A DNA stretch of 36,914 bases, taken from positions 1 through 36,914 of the forward strand of contig JARGFS010000014.1 in assembly GCA_029211095.1 (NCBI GenBank). Direction: 5' to 3'. Source of the stretch: a bacterium. Lineage in GTDB: Bacteria; Zixibacteria; MSB-5A5; GN15; FEB-12. A program made the translations under genes and the position numbers. The number at the start of each line of letters is the position of its first letter. The stretch's first letter is position 1. Below the pieces are notes generated by a model. The model worked only from the letters and a program-made list of their open reading frames with translations. It was not told where the DNA came from and did no database searches. This document shows positions 31,747-36,914 of the stretch, piece by piece.

Positions 31747-31937
31747 CCAAGTTGGCCGCATCGCAGGGATGCTGCCCTACATTGGTTCTACCTTCCGAAT
31801 ACTAACCAACCCTTGGCCTATTGAAGTGTGCATTTCGTGCAGGCCGTATCTTTTCCAACAATTGTATTGACCTTTGACAATCCGCATATTTATTGACTCT
31901 CAAATTAATGACAGGAAGTGCAAATTGAGAGCAGAGA

Positions 31938-32414
31938 ATGAGTAAAAAAACCAACATAAAGATAGAATCGCCCGGCGTAAATGTGGCCGTGGTAAAAAAA
32001 GATGATGATGGCTGGAAATTCCTCCTGCTGAAGCGAGCCGAATCTGAATCGTACGGTGGATTCTGGGGCTTTCTGACCGGCGGCAAAGAGGGGGACGAGA
32101 CAGTCGCACAGGTGGTGGTTCGGGAATTGAAGGAGGAGATAGGTCTTGCCCCTCGCGCAATGTGGGCGACCGAGTATCTCATCCAGTTTTATGAACCGGA
32201 ATATGACGCTATCTGGATTCTGCCCTTGATAGTAGCAGTTGTGACCCCGGATACGAAAATCACTCTTTCAGCAGAAAACGATGAGTTCCGCTGGCTTTCG
32301 TCCCGCAAGGCGCGTCACCTGGTCAGTTGGAACAATCTGATGCAGTCGATTGATAGGATCAGCGAGGAGTTGGAGATTTACCCGGCCAAGAATTGGGTAG
32401 AGATAATCGCCTGA
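31938..32414 (+). CDS. Nudix hydrolase
   Basis: A 158-residue single-domain protein. The Nudix box is complete: GGKEGDETVAQVVVRELKEEIGL at 48-70, fitting G-x5-E-x7-R-E-x-x-E-E-x-G-U. Upstream GVNVAVVKKDDDGWKFLLLKRAE is the first strand pair and GFWGFLTGG leads into the box. Nudix enzymes hydrolyse X-linked nucleoside diphosphates. The lay-out (short, box central, KRAES after the first strands) resembles dihydroneopterin-triphosphate/dATP pyrophosphatases, but specificity cannot be read. It has its own 190-bp upstream gap. Its last ten codons (PAKNWVEIIA) are the first part of a 94-bp tandem repeat that continues beyond the stop, so the 3' end has been duplicated. Confidence 0.9.
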   Translation: MSKKTNIKIESPGVNVAVVKKDDDGWKFLLLKRAESESYGGFWGFLTGGKEGDETVAQVVVRELKEEIGLAPRAMWATEYLIQFYEPEYDAIWILPLIVAVVTPDTKITLSAENDEFRWLSSRKARHLVSWNNLMQSIDRISEELEIYPAKNWVEIIA

Positions 32415-32603
32415 GTCCAATAGGAATCCTAGTTTGCGGATGGACTGGGGTCTGTAGTAGAAGGTGGTGTGCCACCCGGCCAAGAATTGGGTAGAGATAA
32501 TCGCCTGAGTCCAATAGGAATCCTGGTTTGCGGATGGACCGGGGTCTGTAGTAAAAGGTGGTGTGCCACCCGGCCAAGAATTGGGTAGGGATAACCGCTT
32601 AGG
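32381..32603 (+). repeat. 94-bp tandem repeat, ~2.4 copies, seeded from the Nudix gene 3' end
   Basis: Copies begin at 32381, 32475 and 32569, each with CCCGGCCAAGAATTGGGTAG; the third is cut off after ~35 bp. Copies 1 and 2 differ at only a few positions. Each unit contains GGTGG-TGTG-CCACC, CCAA-GAA-TTGG and a TAGGA-A-TCCTA-like palindrome bounded by GTCC...GGAC. The first copy includes the last Nudix codons and stop. Confidence 0.93.
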
Positions 32604-32650
32604 GCTGGAAGCAGCCTTCCTTTGTTCTTGTAATGTTAGTCGGAACTAAC
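32601..32650 (+). terminator. Hairpin pair after the repeat, possible weak terminator
   Basis: AGGGCTG-gaag-CAGCCTT (32601-32618) is followed by a T-rich stretch, then GTTAGT-cgga-ACTAAC (32635-32650). The T-run is broken, so termination is uncertain. With the repeat these fill the 344-bp gene-free gap at 32415-32758, apart from the panD promoter region. Confidence 0.4.
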
Positions 32651-32704
32651 TGGCAGAGAGTCTGTTATAAGGGGAGGAGGCTGTGAGCCAAGTGCCTAAA
32701 GCGC

Positions 32705-32732
32705 TTGCGCAGACTCCAGAATTGAGTATATT
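32705..32732 (+). promoter_or_regulatory. Putative panD promoter
   Basis: TTGCGC (32705-32710), 16 bp, TATATT (32727-32732, five of six). The predicted start ~32739 leaves a short leader with GGAG before the panD ATG at 32759. Confidence 0.42.
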
Positions 32733-32758
32733 GTCTGCCCGAATGGAGTAGGTAAGAA

Positions 32759-33112
32759 ATGATGATAACGGTCTGCAAATCGAAAATCCATCGCGCCACT
32801 GTCACCGATTGTGACTTGGAATATGTTGGTTCGATCACTATTGACCGTGACCTGATGGACAAAGCCAATCTGGTGGAGTGGGAAAAAGTGGCCGTGGCTA
32901 ATATTGCCAATGGGCAGCGATTTGAGACATATGTCATTGAGGGGAAGCGGGGTTCCGGGGAGATTGTGGTCAATGGAGCCGCGGCGCGATTGGTCAACAA
33001 AGGGGATCTGGTGATTATTATCGCTTATGGTCATCTGCATACTGACGAAGTCGAAGGTTTCCAGCCAAAAGTAGTTCATGTCGACCAGTCTAATCGTCAA
33101 ATCGATGCTTGA
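32759..33112 (+). CDS. panD: Aspartate 1-decarboxylase (precursor)
   Basis: A 117-residue pyruvoyl enzyme that makes beta-alanine for pantothenate. SKIHRATVTDCDLEYVGSITID includes the Gly-Ser self-cleavage site (GS in YVGSITID), where Ser becomes the pyruvoyl group. Lys in the early CKSKIHRA, NGQRFETYVIEG, RGSGEIVVNGAAARL and GDLVIIIAYGHL follow and match the family almost exactly. The ATG at 32759 (MMITVCKSK) has GGAG upstream; starting one codon later is also possible. It supplies the substrate of PanC, encoded ~1 kb upstream but separated by the Nudix gene and the 94-bp repeat. Confidence 0.97.
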   Translation: MMITVCKSKIHRATVTDCDLEYVGSITIDRDLMDKANLVEWEKVAVANIANGQRFETYVIEGKRGSGEIVVNGAAARLVNKGDLVIIIAYGHLHTDEVEGFQPKVVHVDQSNRQIDA

Positions 33113-33165
33113 ATCCGGGCTTTTTCCACCAAAAGTAAATCATCGCAACCAAGGGAGTATAATCT

Positions 33166-33909
33166 GTGACTGACAAAAGAGCTGCTATTGTCCTGGCCGC
33201 CGGAAAAGGGAAGCGGATGAAATCTGATCTTCCCAAGGTTCTGCACGAGATCAACGGCCAACCGATCATAAAAATTCTGCTGGATACGCTTGTCTCTCTA
33301 AATTTTGACCGGATTGTTGTTGTGGTCGGTTACAAGGGAGAGATGGTCCAGAGGGCTATAGCGGACTACCCGGCCACGGTTGTCTGGCAGCGTAAGCAGT
33401 TGGGAACCGGGCATGCGGTGATGATGGCCGAAGAGGCTATGAAAGGTTTTGACGGGACGACCCTGATTGCCCTGGGAGATGTTCCTTTCCTGTCAGCCTC
33501 GAGTATTGAAAAACTCATGGATACGCACCGGGAGAGCGCGGCCAAAGCAACCTGTTTGTCCGCTATTCTTGACGATCCGACCGGGTATGGTAGAATTGTC
33601 CGGGAACCGGGGACAGATATTCTCAAGAGCATTGTTGAACATAAAGATGCTCCTGAGGAAGTCAGAAAAATTAACGAGATCAACAGCGGCACTTTCTGCT
33701 ATGACAATCTCGCTCTCTTTGAGACACTCAAGGCAATCGGAAATGACAATAGCCAAGCGGAATACTACCTGACCGATACGATTAAGCTGCTGCACGATAA
33801 AGGCTTGCGCGTCTCGGTCGTGGCCAGTGAAAACCCTGATGAACTTCGCGGAGTCAATTCGGCCGAGCAGCTCTCTCAGCTTGGTGAGATTTTTGCCGAC
33901 AGGTTCTAA
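33166..33909 (+). CDS. GlmU-type UDP-GlcNAc pyrophosphorylase, uridylyltransferase domain only
   Basis: 247 residues covering just the N-terminal domain of GlmU: AAIVLAAGKGKRMKSDLPKVLHEING (signature G-x-G-T/K-R-M...P-K-V-L), VVGYKGEMV, WQRKQLGTGHAVMMAEE (GTGHA), IALGDVPFLS (Asp for Mg), PTGYGRIVRE, IVEHKDA, INEINSGTFCYD and QAEYYLTD, all in the right order. The frame stops after SQLGEIFADRF, where GlmU would enter the left-handed beta-helix acetyltransferase; no such sequence follows in any frame I inspected. It would make UDP-GlcNAc from GlcNAc-1-P, with a separate enzyme needed for acetylation. The GTG start has AAGGGAG ten bases upstream. Confidence 0.88.
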   Translation: MTDKRAAIVLAAGKGKRMKSDLPKVLHEINGQPIIKILLDTLVSLNFDRIVVVVGYKGEMVQRAIADYPATVVWQRKQLGTGHAVMMAEEAMKGFDGTTLIALGDVPFLSASSIEKLMDTHRESAAKATCLSAILDDPTGYGRIVREPGTDILKSIVEHKDAPEEVRKINEINSGTFCYDNLALFETLKAIGNDNSQAEYYLTDTIKLLHDKGLRVSVVASENPDELRGVNSAEQLSQLGEIFADRF

Positions 33910-33990
33910 AAGAGTTTGTTTTTTTGATCCTATAGCCCGATCTGTACGTATTAATTAAGAGAAAGACAGGCTTTTGGATTCGTTTTCTGG

Positions 33991-34019
33991 TTGACGACTC
34001 CCAAGCTATTCGGTAGATT
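33991..34019 (+). promoter_or_regulatory. Putative promoter for the small secreted protein
   Basis: TTGACG (33991-33996), 17 bp, TAGATT (34014-34019). A leader of ~16 nt with AAGGA precedes the ATG at 34042. Confidence 0.48.
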
Positions 34020-34041
34020 TGGATCAGCTAAGGAATAACAG

Positions 34042-34491
34042 ATGGTAAAGAAGTTTCTCGCTTTCACATTCATAGCTCTCTTTTTGGTCTCTGCGGTATC
34101 AGCCCAGTTTGTTGATGATGCCTCAACTTCGAGCTATAAGAGTAGCAATCTCGACCTTGCCCCGGCGGTCTCTCCATTTTCTCTGATCGATTTCTCCCGG
34201 GTGCGGTGGTCTAATAGTTACTCGGTTTCCTTTTTCTCTGGTGGAAACAGTTCCGGCTCTTTGGGAATGTGGAATTCGAATGTGTCCTACGATCTTTCTC
34301 GCTCACTTTCAATTGGCCTCAATGTTAATTTGCTGCATAGTCCAAGCGGTCTACTGGGGAACACAAATAGTGATGCGATTATCCTGCCCGGATTTTCGCT
34401 TGATTATCATCCCTCCAGAAATTTCAATCTTCGCATTGATTACAGGACCTTGGATATTCAGCGGAACTCATGGTACAGGAGGGGATACTGA
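34042..34491 (+). CDS. Small secreted, beta-rich protein of unknown function (probable outer-membrane protein)
   Basis: 149 residues with a clear signal peptide (VKKFLAFTFIALFLVSAVSA, cleavage before QF). The mature part is rich in Ser, Asn and aromatic residues in alternating pattern (RVRWSNSYSVSFFSGGNSSGSLGMWNSNVSYDLSRSLSIGLNVNLLHSPSG...LDYHPSRNFNLRIDYRTLDI), as expected for short beta-barrel or beta-sandwich strands. The pattern S..DxSR...SxSxSxxFxSGG is familiar from uncharacterised outer-membrane proteins of FCB-group bacteria, but I cannot name a family. AAGGA precedes the ATG and a promoter match lies just upstream. It precedes a lytR_C/rsfS/rho set on the same strand, with a 77-bp gap. 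Confidence 0.7.
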   Translation: MVKKFLAFTFIALFLVSAVSAQFVDDASTSSYKSSNLDLAPAVSPFSLIDFSRVRWSNSYSVSFFSGGNSSGSLGMWNSNVSYDLSRSLSIGLNVNLLHSPSGLLGNTNSDAIILPGFSLDYHPSRNFNLRIDYRTLDIQRNSWYRRGY

Positions 34492-34568
34492 CGATAGCTC
34501 GATGAATTACAATGACGGTAACATCCGTCTGCCCCTCTTCACTTGATCTCCCGCCCTCTAAGCGTTAA

Positions 34569-35096
34569 ATGCAAAAATCAGATAAGAAAATCAAAACAAA
34601 AAACAAGAACTCCGCGCAAAAAGGTGTCCTCCGCAAGTACAGCCGTTTGTTATTTATGCCTCTGCTTGTGGTCGCATTCTCCGTAGCTGTGGTCTATGCC
34701 ACGGTTGTGGTGGGAAGACTAACCAACGAAGTCTCCTATGAGCTGAAACTTCCGGATAATATCGTACGACTGCAGGTACTCAACGCTTCGTCTGATGCCG
34801 GTGCCATGCGGGAATTGTGCCAGTTTCTCTCTGAGTACAAAAGTGATCAGGTGGAGTTTATGGTGGTAGACAGCTCAAAAGTTAATCGACTCTCCGTATC
34901 TGAGACCATTGTGATCTCCCGGGAGGCGGATTTGACCGCAGCCGTTTTGACTTCGGAACTGGTCGGGTGCGATCCCTCGCTTCTTAAGTTCAAACCGCTG
35001 GAATTCAATACTGATCTTGTCACGGTCTCAATTGTGATTGGTGATGACATAGATATGCAGCAGATAAACGACAATATTATAAAAGAGGACAGATAA
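34569..35096 (+). CDS. LytR_C-domain membrane-anchored protein
   Basis: 175 residues. A Lys-rich N-terminus (QKSDKKIKTKNKNSAQKG), one TM (~28-50, LLFMPLLVVAFSVAVVYATVVVG), then a single extracytoplasmic domain. IVRLQVLNASSDAGAMRELCQFLSEYK (66-92) matches the LytR_C pattern (V.VLN.SG..G.A......L), and ETIVISREADLTAAVLTSELVG fits the second half. There is no LCP catalytic domain, so this is a stand-alone LytR_C protein and not a ligase. Its position right before rsfS is seen in many bacteria, where an LCP or LytR_C gene sits next to rsfS. A role at the cell wall is inferred. No ribosome site is evident; the stop is 8 bp before the rsfS TTG. Confidence 0.72.
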   Translation: MQKSDKKIKTKNKNSAQKGVLRKYSRLLFMPLLVVAFSVAVVYATVVVGRLTNEVSYELKLPDNIVRLQVLNASSDAGAMRELCQFLSEYKSDQVEFMVVDSSKVNRLSVSETIVISREADLTAAVLTSELVGCDPSLLKFKPLEFNTDLVTVSIVIGDDIDMQQINDNIIKEDR

Positions 35097-35104
35097 GCAA
35101 AACT

Positions 35105-35461
35105 TTGGCAGATTTGACCGCACTGGAACTGGCCCGCAAGGCGGGTCAACTCGCCCTCACCCGCAAAGGCTTTGATGTGAGAATTCTCAATGTTAGAGAG
35201 ATATCTTCGGTCTGCGACTATTTTGTGATCGCATCGGGAGATGCCGATGTACAAGTCAAGGCGATTGCAAGGGCTATTGATGATGGCTTGCTGGAGGAAG
35301 GGGTTAAACCGTACCACCGCGAAGGCGCATCCGATGGCAAATGGGTATTGCTGGACTACATTGATGTTGTGGTTCACATCTTCCTTGAACCGATCAGGCA
35401 GTTTTATGCCCTTGAAAAACTCTGGGGGGATGCCCCCGTGGAAGAATTGTCGGATAATTGA
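35105..35461 (+). CDS. rsfS: Ribosome silencing factor RsfS
   Basis: A 118-residue protein that binds L14 on the 50S subunit and blocks subunit joining when nutrients run low. Conserved features: KGFDVRILNVREISSVCDYFVIASGDADVQVKAIARAI, PYHREGASDGKWVLLDYIDVVVHIFLEPIRQFYALEKLWGDAPV, which fit the DUF143/RsfS pattern nearly throughout, including the closing F-Y-x-L-E-x-L-W-x-D-A-P. The TTG start at 35105 gives the standard N-terminus. It lies in a close pair with the LytR_C gene and 43 bp before rho. Confidence 0.96.
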   Translation: MADLTALELARKAGQLALTRKGFDVRILNVREISSVCDYFVIASGDADVQVKAIARAIDDGLLEEGVKPYHREGASDGKWVLLDYIDVVVHIFLEPIRQFYALEKLWGDAPVEELSDN

Positions 35462-35504
35462 TATTTGGTTTGTCATAAACAATATATTCAAATAGGAACT
35501 GAAA

Positions 35505-36752
35505 ATGGAACTGGCTGAACTAAAAACTAAAACGATAGCTGATCTGCTCAAGATTGCCGAAGGGAAGGATATTCCAGGTGTTTCGGGATTGCGCAAGCAG
35601 GAGCTGATATACAAGATTATGGAGAATGCTTCTTCGTCAGAAGGAATCATTCTGGCCGAAGGTGTCCTGGAGATTTTGGAAGAAGGATACGGGTTCCTTC
35701 GCTCTCCCGACTACAACTACCTCCCCGGGCAGGATGACATTTATGTCTCTCCGAGCCAGATCAAACGGTTTGATCTGCGGACCGGTGACATAGTTTCCGG
35801 TCAGGTGCGTCCGCCCAAAGATAACGAACGATATTTCGCGCTTTTGAAAATTGAGGCGGTTAACTATGAAGAGCCCGATGTAGCCAAGCATAAATCACTC
35901 TTTGACAACCTTACTCCTCTTTATCCGCAGGAAGCTTTTAAGCTCGAAGTTAACCCGGATGATGTAACCACGCGCATTATTGATCTGATGTGTCCTATCG
36001 GCAAGGGACAGCGCGCCCTGATAACTTCGCCACCCAAAGCAGGTAAGACCATAATCCTGCAGAAGATCGCTCAGTCGATAGCTACCAATCACCCCGAAGT
36101 CAAGCTGATCGTTTTGCTCATTGATGAGCGGCCCGAAGAAGTTACCGACATGAAACGCTCGGTGCGGGGCGAAGTGGTCTCTTCGACCTTTGACGAACCG
36201 GCCGAGCGCCATGTTCAGGTAGCCAAGATGGTCCTGGAGAAATCCAAGCGACTGGTGGAGCATGGCCATGACGTGGTTATTTTGCTCGATTCCATCACTC
36301 GTCTGGCCCGCGCCCACAACTCGGTGGTACCGCATTCCGGCAAAATCCTCTCCGGTGGTGTTGACTCCAATGCCCTGCACAAACCCAAGCGTTTCTTTGG
36401 CGCTGCCCGGAATATTGAAGAGGGCGGCTCATTGTCAATTATCGCTACGGCCCTGATAGAGACCGGGTCGCGCATGGACGAAGTCATTTTTGAGGAATTC
36501 AAAGGGACCGGTAACATGGAGATGGTTATGGACCGTCGCCTGGCCGACCGGAGAATCTTCCCGGCCATGGATATCAATCGTTCTTCAACACGTAAAGAGG
36601 AACTCTTGATGGAGGCGGACATCCTCACCAAAGTCTGGATTCTGCGTAAGTTCCTGGCTGAAATGAGTCCGGTCGATGCAATGGAGTTCCTGCTGGATCG
36701 CATTAGGAAAACGAAAAACAACGAACGCTTCCTGGCTTCAATGAAAGACTGA
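35505..36752 (+). CDS. rho: Transcription termination factor Rho
   Basis: A 415-residue hexameric RNA helicase. The N-terminal domain starts [20 protein letters not shown] and [14 protein letters not shown] (Rho N-terminal helices), then the OSB-fold cold-shock region [44 protein letters not shown] for primary RNA binding. The ATPase domain has [17 protein letters not shown] (Walker A 175-182), [23 protein letters not shown] (Walker B and Q/R loop area), and [22 protein letters not shown] near the C-terminus. The size is the standard short Rho without inserted domains. AGGAA precedes the ATG. A very strong intrinsic terminator follows. Confidence 0.97.
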   Translation: MELAELKTKTIADLLKIAEGKDIPGVSGLRKQELIYKIMENASSSEGIILAEGVLEILEEGYGFLRSPDYNYLPGQDDIYVSPSQIKRFDLRTGDIVSGQVRPPKDNERYFALLKIEAVNYEEPDVAKHKSLFDNLTPLYPQEAFKLEVNPDDVTTRIIDLMCPIGKGQRALITSPPKAGKTIILQKIAQSIATNHPEVKLIVLLIDERPEEVTDMKRSVRGEVVSSTFDEPAERHVQVAKMVLEKSKRLVEHGHDVVILLDSITRLARAHNSVVPHSGKILSGGVDSNALHKPKRFFGAARNIEEGGSLSIIATALIETGSRMDEVIFEEFKGTGNMEMVMDRRLADRRIFPAMDINRSSTRKEELLMEADILTKVWILRKFLAEMSPVDAMEFLLDRIRKTKNNERFLASMKD

Positions 36753-36773
36753 GGATGTTTAGTTGCAGTGTTT

Positions 36774-36809
36774 AACCTCGTGCTTCTATCAGGAGCGCGA
36801 GGTTTTTTT
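36774..36809 (+). terminator. Strong Rho-independent terminator after rho
   Basis: AACCTCGTGCTTC (36774-36786) pairs over 13 bp, with two G-U pairs, with GGAGCGCGAGGTT (36792-36804) around a 5-nt loop, followed by a run of seven T through 36809. It lies 21 bp after the rho stop. The remaining ~100 bp to the window end contain no recognisable gene, only an isolated T-run at 36847-36855. Confidence 0.93.
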
Positions 36810-36914
36810 ATCGGCTTGGGAAAATGTGGGGGGAGATTGGGATCGGTTTTTTTTTAGCTCATCCTGGCAGTCTACTCTATTTACGCCAGCGCTGCGGCTT
36901 ACTTGAGTGATTTG

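Noticed and set aside
31782-31809. TTGGTT...AACCAA dyad downstream of panC as a terminator
   Set aside because: Six pairs around a 16-nt loop with no T-run; weak enough to be chance.
32359-32577. Small minus-strand proteins starting MAGWHTTFYYRP in each 94-bp repeat unit
   Set aside because: The two similar N-termini are a by-product of the DNA repeat; the unit is not a multiple of three, so the frames diverge after one period, and there is no ribosome site.
32381-32603. CRISPR array
   Set aside because: The repeat is 94 bp, directly tandem with no unique spacers, and no cas gene is nearby.
34847-35650. Open minus-strand frame of ~267 codons antisense to the LytR_C gene, rsfS and the start of rho
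   Set aside because: It crosses three plus-strand genes and their intergenic gaps and has no family signature, so it is a shadow.
1-36914. Mobile elements, prophage genes, restriction or toxin-antitoxin systems, tRNA/rRNA genes
   Set aside because: No transposase, integrase, nuclease-methylase, toxin-antitoxin pair or RNA gene was recognised on either strand by eye; a covariance-model scan could still find a small RNA I missed.

Overview
This window looks like chromosome from a diderm (Gram-negative-type) bacterium of balanced base composition. Kdo activation (KdsB), two lipoproteins with lipoboxes, and a Wzz/WbpD/WbpE/WbpI-type polysaccharide locus all imply an outer membrane with LPS or O-antigen. 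The order tilS-hpt-ftsH-folP-cdaA, heavy use of TTG and GTG starts, an archaeal/eukaryotic-style TGS GTPase and a Bacteroidota-like 'asparagine synthetase B-like' secreted protein suggest the FCB group or a neighbouring candidate phylum such as Zixibacteria. That placement is inference, not something I could test.

Layout. 1-4.8 kb: end of tilS, hpt, ftsH (own promoter and terminator), then folP-cdaA (promoter, translational coupling, terminator). 4.8-9.6 kb: lepA behind a promoter-terminator arrangement, a secreted protein of unknown function, then translationally coupled ruvX-mltG. 9.6-13.0 kb (minus strand): three coupled genes encoding a histidine-kinase-like protein, a Fis-type sigma-54-activator-like protein and a GAF protein. 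The first two have lost essentially every catalytic motif of their families. This is the most unusual part of the window. 13.0-17.3 kb: an orphan gatC with an inverted repeat over its start, kdsB, pyrG, and two paralogous lipoproteins built from one Cys-pair domain. 17.3-28.5 kb: envelope polysaccharide region with two GT-C/YfhO-like membrane proteins, a Wzz-like chain-length protein, WbpD-, WbpE- and WbpI-like nucleotide-sugar enzymes, a MurJ-like flippase, a GT4 glycosyltransferase carrying an in-frame 15-bp tandem repeat, and a second DegT aminotransferase. 28.5-36.9 kb: TGS GTPase, multispanning membrane protein, panC, a Nudix hydrolase whose 3' end has been copied into a 94-bp tandem repeat, panD, a GlmU N-terminal-domain-only uridylyltransferase, a small secreted/outer-membrane protein, a LytR_C-domain protein, rsfS, and rho with a strong terminator.

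How the genes fit together. Most are housekeeping: tRNA modification, purine salvage, membrane proteolysis, folate, c-di-AMP, translation, pre-16S rRNA processing, peptidoglycan, CTP, Kdo, pantothenate, ribosome silencing, transcription termination. The middle third is accessory and concerns cell-surface glycan. WbpD, WbpE and WbpI homologues catalyse consecutive late steps towards a diacetamido-mannuronate nucleotide sugar; the two dehydrogenase steps are not in the window. No rRNA, tRNA, CRISPR array, transposase or phage gene was recognised.
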